Assembly: GCA_016716535.1 (NCBI GenBank)
Contig: JADJWD010000007.1
Coordinates: 1,116,001-1,180,000 of the forward strand
Direction of reading: 5' to 3'
DNA: 64,000 nt
Origin: Betaproteobacteria bacterium
GTDB lineage: Bacteria > Pseudomonadota > Gammaproteobacteria > Burkholderiales > Burkholderiaceae_C
The notes beneath the pieces are model-generated. The model did not search any database. It was not told where the DNA came from and worked only from the letters and a program-made list of their open reading frames with translations. The translations under genes were made by a program, and so were the position numbers. Positions 1 through 7,963 of this stretch are shown here, piece by piece (position 1 is the stretch's first letter; the number at the start of each line of letters is the position of its first letter).

Positions 1-85
1 CTGGATCGGTCGTGGATTGTGCGCGACGCGGCAGGGGGCCGCCGACCCCCCGACCAAGCCCATTCCGGGCCCATCCGGACGGTGA

Positions 86-1918
86 TCAGCCCCCGATCAA
101 CGCGCGCAGCGTCTCGATCGAATCGGCCTCGTGCAGCGGCTTGTCGCGGCGGATGCGCAGCATGCGCGGGAAGCGCACCGCGACGCCGCTCTTGTGCCGC
201 GGGCTCGGCCCGATGCCCTCGAAACCGATCTCGAACACCAGCGTCGGCCGCACGCTGCGCACCGGGCCGAAGCGGTTCAGCGTGCGGGCGCGGATCTCGC
301 GGTCGACGAACGCGAACTCCTCGTCGGTGAGGCCCGAGTAGGCCTTCGCGAACGGCAGCAGTTGCAGCGGCACGTCCGACCAGGCCGCCACACCCGCCGT
401 GTCAGCCGCGCGAGGCGCCGGCTCGCCGCGCGCGATCGACTCGACCACCGCCTGCGCCTCGGCCGCGTCGCGCGGCGGCCGGCTCCAGACGGCGAAGGTG
501 TAGTCGGTGTAGACGCTGGCGCGACGGCCGTGCCCGGCTTGCGCGTAGACGAGCACGGCGTCCACCGACAGCGGGTCGACCTTCCACTTCCACCACGTGC
601 CTTCGCTCTTCGTGCGGCCGCTGCCGTAGCGGGCGCTGCGCTGCTTGAGCATCAGCCCTTCGACGCCGCGTTCGCGCGCCGAGGCGCGCAGCGCCGCTGC
701 GTCGTCCCAGCTCGCGGCGGCCACCAGCGGCGCGCGCGCCACCGCCGCGGGCCCTGGCTGCGCCTGCAGGCCGTCAAGGCCGTCGAGCAGCGCGCGGCGC
801 GCGTCCTGCGTCTGGCCGCGCCGGTCGACGCCGCCGGCTTCGAGCACGTCGTAGGCGACGAAGGCCACCGGCGCGTCGGCCAGCACCTTCTTCGTCAGCG
901 TCTTGCGGCCGATGCGCTGCTGCAGAAGCTGGAACGGCGCCGGCTCGGCCGCGCCGGCCCGCCAGACGAGCAGCTCGCCGTCGAGCACGGTGCCGTCGGG
1001 CACGGCGCGCGACGCGGCGACCACTTCCGGGAAGCGCTCGGTGACCAGCTCCTCGCCGCGCGACCAGATCCAGCAGCCGCCGTTCCGACGCACGAGTTGC
1101 GCGCGGATGCCGTCGTACTTCCATTCGAGCAGCCAGTCGTCCACGCTGCCGAGCGAGGCGGGGTCGGCTTGCAGCGGGTGGGCGAGGAAGAACGGGTACG
1201 GCTGGCCTTCGGTGCCGCCGCCGTCCGGCGCGCCCGGCGCGATCGGCGATGCCGACGATATCGGCGCCACCAACGCCGCGTAGCGCGCCGCGCTCGGCGT
1301 CGCGCGCGCTTCGGCGTAGCCCATCATCCGCTCGGCGACGATCTTCGCGTCGAGGCCGGCGACCTCGGCGAGCGCGCGCTGCACGAGCAGCTTGCTGACG
1401 CCGACGCGAAAGCCGCCGCCGATCAGCTTGACGAGCAGGAAGCGGCCGGCCGCATCGAGCCCGGCAAACGCGTCGGCGAGAAGCGCCGCCTGCTCGGCCG
1501 GCGCGAGGCCCCGCAGCGGCAGCAGCCGCTCTTCGACCCAGAAGGCGAGCCCGGCCGCGCTGCCTGCGCTTTCCGCATCACCCGCAGCACCCGCTTCATC
1601 CGCCTCACGCCCGCCGCGCGACAGCACCGCCGGCAGCACCAGCGCAATCGTCTCGGCGAGATCACCGACCGCCTGATAACACTCCTCGAAGAGCCAGTCG
1701 TCGATGGCCGCGAGCTGCGTCGCGGTGGTCCGCAGCACGGCCGACGGCACCACCTGGCGCGGCTTGCCGCCAGCCAGGAAATACACCGCCCAGGCCGCGT
1801 CGGCCGCCGGCGCTTCGGCGAAGTACGCGCGCAGCGCCGCCAGCTTCTCGCCGGTGGCCGTGCTCGCGTCAAGCTGCTGGTACAGGCGGGCGAAGCGCTG
1901 CATCGGCGGCCCCGGCAT
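86..1918 (-). CDS. ATP-dependent DNA ligase (ligase-associated cluster type)
   Basis: About 610 aa. It seals DNA nicks through a ligase-adenylate intermediate. The adenylation motif KYDGIRAQLVRR (nucleotidyl Lys followed by YDG) lies near the middle, with later motifs EGLMLK and the WWKWK segment, and an OB-fold region follows. The N-terminal third is the helical ligase N domain, whose opening MQRFARLYQQLD resembles the bacterial PP_1105-type ligases. The ATG at 1918 was chosen because AAGGTG lies just upstream; a GTG at 1924 and an ATG at 1903 are alternatives. The 5' end overlaps the exonuclease gene by about 50 bases, so it is the last gene of a coupled operon within the window. In other bacteria this ligase travels with an exonuclease, a DEXH helicase and a phosphoesterase; the last two, if present, would lie before position 1. 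Confidence 0.93.
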   Translation of the reverse strand: MPGPPMQRFARLYQQLDASTATGEKLAALRAYFAEAPAADAAWAVYFLAGGKPRQVVPSAVLRTTATQLAAIDDWLFEECYQAVGDLAETIALVLPAVLSRGGREADEAGAAGDAESAGSAAGLAFWVEERLLPLRGLAPAEQAALLADAFAGLDAAGRFLLVKLIGGGFRVGVSKLLVQRALAEVAGLDAKIVAERMMGYAEARATPSAARYAALVAPISSASPIAPGAPDGGGTEGQPYPFFLAHPLQADPASLGSVDDWLLEWKYDGIRAQLVRRNGGCWIWSRGEELVTERFPEVVAASRAVPDGTVLDGELLVWRAGAAEPAPFQLLQQRIGRKTLTKKVLADAPVAFVAYDVLEAGGVDRRGQTQDARRALLDGLDGLQAQPGPAAVARAPLVAAASWDDAAALRASARERGVEGLMLKQRSARYGSGRTKSEGTWWKWKVDPLSVDAVLVYAQAGHGRRASVYTDYTFAVWSRPPRDAAEAQAVVESIARGEPAPRAADTAGVAAWSDVPLQLLPFAKAYSGLTDEEFAFVDREIRARTLNRFGPVRSVRPTLVFEIGFEGIGPSPRHKSGVAVRFPRMLRIRRDKPLHEADSIETLRALIGG

Positions 1919-2966
1919 CGTCACCTTCGACCCGATCGTCGCCGTACTCGGTGCGCAAGCTCTCGGCGCGCAGCCCGCGCCCGGCGAGCCAGCGCACCAT
2001 CACCGCTTCGTAGCCGTGCGTGACGATCACGCGCTCGGCGCCGGTGGCGGCAATGGCACGTTGCAGCCCCGGCCAGTCGGCATGGTCGGAGAGCACGAAG
2101 CCGCGATCGACGCCTTGGCGGCGGCGCGCGCCGCGCAGCTGCATCCAGCCGCTGGCGAAGCCGTCGCTGAACCCGCCGAGCGTGCGCGCCCAGGCGCTGC
2201 CGAGCGCCGACGGCGGCGCGACGACGAGCGCGCGGCCCAGCTCCGTCGCGGCGCGGCCGGCGCGCCGCTCGCGCAACTCGGGCAGCGCGCGGGTCTCGGG
2301 CAGCGCGACCCCGGCCGCGCGATAAGCGTCGTTCAGCGGCTGCACTGCGCCGTGCACGAAGACCGGCCCGATCGACGCATCGACGCCGGCGAGCACACGC
2401 TGCGCCTTGCCGAAGCTGTAGGCGAGCAGCAGGCTCGCGCGGCCGGCCTCGGCGTTGGCACGCCACCAGGCGTCGACTTCGCGCAGCACCTCGGCGGCCG
2501 GCCGCCAGCGGTAGATCGGCAGGCCGAAGGTGCTCTCGGTGATGAAGCAGTGGCAGCGCACCGGCTCGAACGGCGCGCAGGTGGGGTTGGGGTCGGCGTC
2601 GGCATCAGCATCGTCTTCGCCGCGCAGGTAGTAGTCGCCGCTGGCCACCCAGACCTGGCCGCGATGTTCGAGCCGCACCTGCGCCGAGCCGAGCACGTGC
2701 CCGGCCGGATGCAGGCTGATGCGCACGCCGTCGATCTCGACCGCTTCGCCGTAAGCGAGGCCCTGCAAGGTGATGTCGCCCAGGCGCGCGCGCAACACGC
2801 CGGCGCTGACGGCGGTGGCGAGATAGGCGTCGTGCCCCGGCCGCGCGTGGTCGGCGTGCGCGTGTGTGATCACGGCGCGCGGCACCGGCCGCCAGGGGTC
2901 GATGTGGAAGCGCCCGGCCGGGCAGTACAGCCCCTCGGGGCGCAGCACGACGAGGTCGTCGTTCAT
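1869..2966 (-). CDS. Ligase-associated MBL-fold DNA exonuclease
   Basis: 365 aa metallo-beta-lactamase/beta-CASP-type protein of the DNA-ligase-associated exonuclease family, related to SNM1/Pso2-type nucleases. The metal-binding motif HAHADHARPG sits near residue 35. Further conserved His/Asp positions follow in HPAGHVLGSAQ, ASGDYYL and LSDHADW, and the C-terminal VTHGYEAVMVRWL is typical of the family. The ATG at 2966 overlaps the TGA of the upstream gene as ATGA, and the 3' end overlaps the ligase start, so the three proteins are translationally coupled. The predicted role is resection or trimming of DNA ends before ligation. The family assignment is firm; the in vivo substrate is not known from sequence. 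Confidence 0.92.
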   Translation of the reverse strand: MNDDLVVLRPEGLYCPAGRFHIDPWRPVPRAVITHAHADHARPGHDAYLATAVSAGVLRARLGDITLQGLAYGEAVEIDGVRISLHPAGHVLGSAQVRLEHRGQVWVASGDYYLRGEDDADADADPNPTCAPFEPVRCHCFITESTFGLPIYRWRPAAEVLREVDAWWRANAEAGRASLLLAYSFGKAQRVLAGVDASIGPVFVHGAVQPLNDAYRAAGVALPETRALPELRERRAGRAATELGRALVVAPPSALGSAWARTLGGFSDGFASGWMQLRGARRRQGVDRGFVLSDHADWPGLQRAIAATGAERVIVTHGYEAVMVRWLAGRGLRAESLRTEYGDDRVEGDDAGAADAALRPPVPAA

Positions 2967-3712
2967 CCTGGCGCCAGCGGAGCGAGCGGCGCCTGCGCCG
3001 CCTCTTCGGCCTGCGGCTCGGCGTTGGCGCGCGCCAGCGCCATCCACACCGCGAAGTCCGGCGTCACCGGCCGGCGCGGCGCCGGCCGCGCGAGTTCGAG
3101 CGAGCCGTGGCTCTCGATCAGTACGCCGTACTCGGTCGGTACGTCGGCCTCGCTGCCGACGCCTTCGCCGAGCACGTACCAGCATTGGCTCGCGATGGCG
3201 CGGTACGCAGCGCCCTTGTCGGGCCGCTTCAGGTCGGCCAGCAGGTCGGCGCGGCGCACCTTGATCTCGTGCACCACCGGCTCGGTGAACGCTTCGACGG
3301 TGGTGTGGCGGATCGAGTAGACATCGGGCATCGCGATGACCCAGCGCAGGCGGCTCGGGTCACGGGCATCGGGCGCATCACCCGCGTCGGCGCTCTCGAT
3401 GTCCACCAGCGGCGCGCGCAGCGCGAGCCCTCGCCAGACGACCCGCCCGGCGCGCTGCATCGCCAGCGCCACGCGAGCCACCAGCGCCTCGTGCGCGTCA
3501 CGCGCGGCACGGTTCTTTGCGAGCGTCGCGGCCAGCGCCTGGATACCGGCGTCGGTGAGGTGCAGCGTCTCGCGCTGCGCGGCGTCGAAGCGGCGCTCGA
3601 GCAGGCCGGCGGCGAGCAGGTCCAGCTCGATCGAGTCGCGGCACGGCCAGCCGGCCGAGCGCCACAGCTCACGCAGGCGGCGCCGGTGCGGCAGCGAAAG
3701 CGGCGGCAGCAT
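2963..3712 (-). CDS. Predicted wHTH / PD-(D/E)XK-like nuclease coupled to the ligase operon
   Basis: About 249 aa, no family name recalled. Residues around 25-60 look like a winged helix (ELDLLAAGLLERRF then LHLTDAGIQALAA). The C-terminal half carries a restriction-endonuclease-like signature: a helix with Glu, then MPDVYS (candidate Asp), then VVHEIKVRRADLLADL (the E-x-K pair), then KGAAYRAIASQCWYVLGE. This resembles the MmcB/VRR-NUC type of PD-(D/E)XK core. It overlaps the exonuclease start by four bases (ATGA), so it is the first gene of the ligase operon. Three in-frame ATGs (3736, 3724, 3712) lie in a repeated CAGGTSATG run, plus a GTG at 3748; 3712 was chosen because conserved-looking protein begins there. 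Nuclease activity is an inference from motifs. Confidence 0.75.
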   Translation of the reverse strand: MLPPLSLPHRRRLRELWRSAGWPCRDSIELDLLAAGLLERRFDAAQRETLHLTDAGIQALAATLAKNRAARDAHEALVARVALAMQRAGRVVWRGLALRAPLVDIESADAGDAPDARDPSRLRWVIAMPDVYSIRHTTVEAFTEPVVHEIKVRRADLLADLKRPDKGAAYRAIASQCWYVLGEGVGSEADVPTEYGVLIESHGSLELARPAPRRPVTPDFAVWMALARANAEPQAEEAAQAPLAPLAPG

Positions 3713-3804
3713 CACCTGCGCCATGACCTGCGGCATCACTTGCTGCACCGAGTGCCGGCCGCACGCGAGTCAGCGCGCTCAGCGCCAATCAGGTCACCGG
3801 CCGC

Positions 3805-4086
3805 TCACTCGACGACCTGCACGCCCTTCCAGAAGGCGATGCGGCCCTTGATCTCGGTGGCCGCGTCCTTCGGGTCGGGGTAGGTCCAGGCGCCGTCGGG
3901 CAGCGCGTCGCCGTCGACGAACAGCGTGTGGTAGCTCGCCTGCCCCTTCCACGAGCACATCGTCTTCGTGTTGCTGGGCAGCAGGTATTGCGACTTCACC
4001 GCCGCGGCGGGGAAGTAGTGGTTGCCTTCGACGAGCACGGTGTCGTCGCTCTCGGCGACGACGGTGCCTTTCCAGATCGCTTTCAT
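3805..4086 (-). CDS. DUF427 domain-containing protein
   Basis: 93 aa, full length for the DUF427 family (small beta-rich domain). Family hallmarks are MKAIWKGTVVAESDDT at the N-terminus, EGNHYFP, the Cys/Trp block TMCSWKGQASYH and the tail TEIKGRIAFWKGVQV. The biochemical function of the family is not established. It is divergent from the pirin gene across about 165 bases, which must hold both promoters. No signal peptide or membrane segment is present, so it is probably cytoplasmic. Confidence 0.9.
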   Translation of the reverse strand: MKAIWKGTVVAESDDTVLVEGNHYFPAAAVKSQYLLPSNTKTMCSWKGQASYHTLFVDGDALPDGAWTYPDPKDAATEIKGRIAFWKGVQVVE

Positions 4087-4252
4087 CGGCGCACTTCCGA
4101 ATGAGGTTCTCGATGAATCAGATTACCACCGGGGTGCGCCGCGAGACGGCCTCGGGGCGGATCCAGCGCGTGGCGCACCGATCAACGCGCCTGAACGCTG
4201 CGTTGAAACCCGCGCCGCTGGCCGGCCGCGCGGGCGGCCCTACATTGCAGTC

Positions 4253-5173
4253 ATGAGCACGATCACTACAGGCACTACGGCCACCCCTTCGACCCCCCTC
4301 GTCACGCGCCCGCGCACCGTCGAGCGCCTCGTGCAGGGCCAGGCCACCAGCGACGGCGACGGCGTCAAGCTGACGCGCGTGCTGACACAGAACCTGCAGC
4401 GCCGGCTCGACCCGTTTCTGATGCTCGACGCCTTTGGCAGCGACGCCGCCGCCGACTACCTCGGCGGCTTCCCGGACCACCCGCACCGCGGCTTCGAGAC
4501 CGTGACCTACATGCTCGAGGGCCGCATGCGCCACAAGGACAGCGCCGGCCACGAGGGCCTGCTGACCGCGGGCGCGGTGCAGTGGATGACGGCCGGCCGC
4601 GGTGTCATCCACAGCGAGATGCCCGAGCAGCAGGAAGGCCGCATGGAAGGCTTCCAGCTCTGGCTGAACCTGCCCGCAGCGCGCAAGATGAGCGAGCCCT
4701 GGTACCGCGACATCCGGCCCGAGGAGATCCCGGTCTGGCAAGGCACGGACGGCGAGGCCGGCGTGACCGCGCGCGTCATCGCCGGCCGCACGCACGGCGT
4801 CGAAGGCGCGATGCAGCGCGAGCACACCGAGCCGCTGTACCTGGACCTGCACTTCGAGCCCGGCGCGACGTTTGCGCAGCCGCTGCCGGCGGCGCACAAC
4901 GCGTTTGTCTACGTCTACCGCGGCACGCTCGCGATCGGGGAGACCGAGGTGCGCAGCCAGCGCATGGCGATCCTCGCGAACAAGACGCCGGGGACCGCCG
5001 GCGCCGATCCCGACGGCGTGCGCCTCGCCGCCGGCGCCGAGGGTGCGCGCGCCATCCTCGTCGCCGGCCGGCCGCTGAACGAGCCGATCGCCCAGTACGG
5101 CCCGTTCGTGATGAACACGAACGAGGAGATCTTCCAGGCGGTGGAAGACTTCCGCGCCGGGCGGCTGGCGTAG
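4253..5173 (+). CDS. Pirin family protein
   Basis: 306 aa bicupin of the pirin family, some members of which act as quercetin 2,3-dioxygenase or as metal-dependent regulators. The N-terminal cupin carries the metal-binding pattern FPDHPHRGFETVTYMLEG followed by GHEGLLTAGAVQWMTAGRG and HSEMPE. The C-terminal cupin includes EPLYLDLHFEPGATF. The ATG at 4253 is preceded by TACATT at 4241-4246 only six bases away and by no Shine-Dalgarno sequence, so the mRNA may be leaderless. A longer upstream reading exists but runs through the divergent promoter region and is unlikely. The natural substrate cannot be told from sequence. Confidence 0.93.
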   Translation: MSTITTGTTATPSTPLVTRPRTVERLVQGQATSDGDGVKLTRVLTQNLQRRLDPFLMLDAFGSDAAADYLGGFPDHPHRGFETVTYMLEGRMRHKDSAGHEGLLTAGAVQWMTAGRGVIHSEMPEQQEGRMEGFQLWLNLPAARKMSEPWYRDIRPEEIPVWQGTDGEAGVTARVIAGRTHGVEGAMQREHTEPLYLDLHFEPGATFAQPLPAAHNAFVYVYRGTLAIGETEVRSQRMAILANKTPGTAGADPDGVRLAAGAEGARAILVAGRPLNEPIAQYGPFVMNTNEEIFQAVEDFRAGRLA

Positions 5174-5201
5174 TTCGGCGCCCGCTACCGAATACCGCCC
5201 G

Positions 5202-6515
5202 CTACCGGTCGCGCTTGATCACCCCGCTCGTGCTTCCCGCCGAGCCGGTGACGAAGACGGTGTAGACGCCGCCGGCGACCAGCGACTGGTTGGTCTGGCT
5301 GTAAAGCGACGTCGCGCCGGCGCTCACCGACAGCGTCGCCGAGGTCGACGCGTTGATCTCGGAGTACGTGCCGGCAGCACCCTCGGCAACGCCGCCACTG
5401 CCGATCGCTTCGCCATCCACCGACAGCGACGCGTTGCCGGCGACGCCGGTGGTCGCGTTGACGAGCCGGATGCGCAACGTGCCGCTGGCCGCGGGCACCT
5501 GGTTGTCGTCGGCCAGCCACACCGCCGTGGGCGAGGCGGCAGCGCCGTAGACGAGCAGCGTCGAGTCGCGCCCGGCGACAAGCGCGGTGGCCGGCGCGCC
5601 GACCGAGTTGCCGTTGACGCTGATCGTCAGCGCCGGCGAGCCGGCCGGCACGAAGCGGTAGTTGCCGGCCACCGGCGAGGCGGCCGCCTCGATCAGCGAC
5701 ACGCCGCCGACGCCGGCCGTGACGGTGCCGGCGCTGGCCACCGCGGCCATTGCGCGCACGCGCGCGTGCGCGCCGCTGGCCTGTTCGATCGCGTCTTGCT
5801 GCCGGATCAGCAGCGCATCGACGAGTGTGCCGCCGGCGCTCGGCGTCAGCACGAGCACCGCCACCTGGCCGGCCGGCAGCGCGAGCCCGGCCACGTCCAG
5901 CCGCAGGTCGTTCTTGTTCGCCGCGGCAGTGACGCGCAGCCGCCAGGTGCCACCGTTCACGTCGAGCGCCGGGCTCGTCTCGCCAAAGGCGGCGCCGGTG
6001 TGTACGGCGACCGCAGTGGGCAGCGCGTCACCGTCGGCCGTGAGGTAGACATCGAGCTCACCGGCATCGGGCGCGGCGTTGACGACACGCAGCCCCGTCT
6101 TGCCGCTGGCCGGCGCCTCCTGGTTTTCGTCGATCACGACGTGGCGCAGCGCGCCGGCCTTGCCGAACGCGAGCACGGCGTACTCGTTGTTCTTGCTCAC
6201 CGACGGCGTGAACGACAACAGCGACGTCGCCGAGCCGGCGGTGGTGATCGTGCTGCTCGCGTGGTCGGGCTCGACCTCGACGTAGCTTGCGCTGCCGCCG
6301 TAGGCGACGCCGCTCTGGCGCACGCTGCCGTCGACGTGGAGGTCGAGCGTCGCGTAGTCGCGCGTCGCGTTGACCAGGCGCATGCGCGCCTTCGTGCGGT
6401 CGTCCGGGGCGACGTAGCAGCCCGACAGCGAGGTGATCATCGTCGCGACGACGAGCGCCCACAGCAGCGAGGCGGACGACCAGCGGGCGGACCAGCGGGC
6501 AAGGGACTTGGACAT
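5202..6515 (-). CDS. DUF4397-repeat lipoprotein
   Basis: 437 aa. The N-terminus has a hydrophobic segment ending in LSGCYVAP, a good lipobox, so it should be a lipid-anchored envelope protein. The rest is built of DUF4397-type immunoglobulin-like beta repeats, recognisable by RLVNATRDYATLDLHVDG near residue 45, RVVNAAPDAGELDVYLTADG near 150 and RIRLVNATTGVAGNASLSVD near 345. The ATG at 6515 was chosen because it begins just before the signal peptide; the longer reading to 6617 adds a non-signal-like extension. DUF4397 proteins are usually secreted or surface-exposed; no enzymatic role is known. The gene ends 28 bases from the converging pirin gene. Confidence 0.85.
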   Translation of the reverse strand: MSKSLARWSARWSSASLLWALVVATMITSLSGCYVAPDDRTKARMRLVNATRDYATLDLHVDGSVRQSGVAYGGSASYVEVEPDHASSTITTAGSATSLLSFTPSVSKNNEYAVLAFGKAGALRHVVIDENQEAPASGKTGLRVVNAAPDAGELDVYLTADGDALPTAVAVHTGAAFGETSPALDVNGGTWRLRVTAAANKNDLRLDVAGLALPAGQVAVLVLTPSAGGTLVDALLIRQQDAIEQASGAHARVRAMAAVASAGTVTAGVGGVSLIEAAASPVAGNYRFVPAGSPALTISVNGNSVGAPATALVAGRDSTLLVYGAAASPTAVWLADDNQVPAASGTLRIRLVNATTGVAGNASLSVDGEAIGSGGVAEGAAGTYSEINASTSATLSVSAGATSLYSQTNQSLVAGGVYTVFVTGSAGSTSGVIKRDR

Positions 6516-6626
6516 CACGGCGGGCTCCGGCGCGCCACCGGGCGCGCCAGTCGCCATCATGCCGCGTGCCAGGGTGGCGGCCGCACGGATGCGTGCCGGC
6601 GGCGACGGGCGCATCACCCTGCGGCA

Positions 6627-6992
6627 TCACCCCACCGGCAGCGGCTCGTCGTCCAAGCGCGGCCGCCAGCCGCTCAGCTGCAGCTGCACCCAGGCCATCA
6701 CCGGCAGCTGCGCGCAGACGGCATCGTTGGGCTCGTGCTCGCTGACGGCGAGGCCTTCGCGCAGGTCCTGGCTCGAATCGAACCAGCCGCAGCGGCGGTC
6801 GGCGACCGGGTCGTCCTCGACGAGGGTGTCGGGCAGCTGCATCGTCAGCGCCCAGACGAAGGCGGCGTGGCCGGGCCGCGCGGCGCGCCGCGCCCACCCG
6901 CGGGCGCAGCGGGCCCAAGCGCGCACGGCGCGGCGCAGCCAGCGCGGCAGGTGGCGGGGCGAAGAAGAGGCGGCTGAGGCGGCGCGGGTCAT
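6627..6992 (-). CDS. Hypothetical protein
   Basis: 121 aa. A clear AGGAG lies eight bases before the ATG at 6992, which supports this start over a longer one. The first 45 residues are Arg/Ala-rich and basic; the C-terminal two thirds (FVWALTMQLPDTLVEDDP onwards) have ordinary composition with Trp and acidic residues. No motif or family was recognised. It lies upstream of, and on the same strand as, the DUF4397 lipoprotein with a gap of about 110 bases, and is divergent from the SRAP gene. Confidence 0.6.
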   Translation of the reverse strand: MTRAASAASSSPRHLPRWLRRAVRAWARCARGWARRAARPGHAAFVWALTMQLPDTLVEDDPVADRRCGWFDSSQDLREGLAVSEHEPNDAVCAQLPVMAWVQLQLSGWRPRLDDEPLPVG

Positions 6993-7234
6993 GGCGGGGC
7001 TCCTGGCGGCGGGTGCGTGTCGAAAGGGCTGCGGGTGCCGCGGCGTGTGTTGCGTTGTGCGTGATGTGGTGCGCCGTGGCGTGCCGCCATGCTCGCGGCC
7101 ATCGCCGCGCCGCCCCATCACCCCGAGGGCGGCGGCTCGGGGGTCCCTCTTCCGCCCCCGGCGCGCAACGGCCGCCACCCCCCGGCCGATCCCCCGCCGG
7201 GGTGCTTGCGCGGCGCCCATGCCAACATCGACCC

Positions 7235-7963
7235 ATGTGCGGTCGTTACGTCGTCGCCTATGACCCCGAGACGCTGGTTGCCGGCTTCTCGGTGCTGCGC
7301 GTGCCGGTGTTCCCCAAGCGCTGGAACGTCGCCCCGCAGTCCGAGGTGCCGGTGGTCTACGAAACGCGCGAGGGCGAGCGCATCGCCGAGCTGATGCGCT
7401 GGGGCCTCGTGCCTTCGTGGGCCGCCGACCCGGCGCTCGGCGCGCGGCTGAACAACGCGCGTGCCGAGGGCGTGTTCGACAAGCCCTCGTTCCGCCAGGC
7501 GGCGCGGCGCCGCCGCTGCCTGCTGCCGGCCAGCGGCTTCTACGAATGGCAGCCGGTCACCGCCGGCGGCAAGGTCGTCAAGCAGCCGTGGTTCGTCTCG
7601 GCCAGTGACGGCCAGCCGCTGGCGATGGCCGGGCTCTTCGAGGCCTGGCGCGCCGGGCCCGAGGCGCCGTGGCTGCTGACCTGCTGCGTCGTCACCTGCG
7701 CGGCCAACGCGCTGATGGCGCCCATCCACGACCGCATGCCGGTGCTGCTGGCGCCGCGCGACTGGGCCACGTGGCTGTCACGCTCGGTGCACGATACCGA
7801 GGCGCTGGCGCCGCTGCTGGCGCCCGCGCCGGTGGAAGGTTTGCAGGCGTGGCCGGTGTCGCGCGCCGTCAGCCGCAGCGCCAACGAGGGGCCGGAGCTG
7901 GTGCGGCCTCAGGCCGCCAGCAATGCGCCGAACAACGGATCCTGCCGCGACCGCGGCCGGTAG
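7235..7963 (+). CDS. SOS response-associated peptidase (SRAP/HMCES/YedK family)
   Basis: 242 aa, normal length for the SRAP family, which forms a thiazolidine crosslink with abasic sites in single-stranded DNA and shields them. After Met removal the protein begins with the catalytic Cys (MCGRYV). Other active-site elements are visible: RWNVAPQ, the Asn in LNNARAEG, the Glu in SGFYEW and the His in IHDRMP. All expected catalytic residues are intact. The start is fixed by the requirement for Cys2. The 3' end overlaps the converging MetH-domain gene by 55 bases. Confidence 0.96.
   Translation: MCGRYVVAYDPETLVAGFSVLRVPVFPKRWNVAPQSEVPVVYETREGERIAELMRWGLVPSWAADPALGARLNNARAEGVFDKPSFRQAARRRRCLLPASGFYEWQPVTAGGKVVKQPWFVSASDGQPLAMAGLFEAWRAGPEAPWLLTCCVVTCAANALMAPIHDRMPVLLAPRDWATWLSRSVHDTEALAPLLAPAPVEGLQAWPVSRAVSRSANEGPELVRPQAASNAPNNGSCRDRGR

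Noticed and set aside
1..85. Possible start of a ligase-associated helicase downstream of the ligase
   Set aside because: A short open frame exists on the minus strand but only about 24 codons are visible and none match helicase sequence.
131..2023. Long open frame opposite the DNA ligase gene
   Set aside because: Arg/His/Ala-rich antisense frame typical of high-GC DNA; the opposite strand encodes clear ligase and exonuclease motifs.
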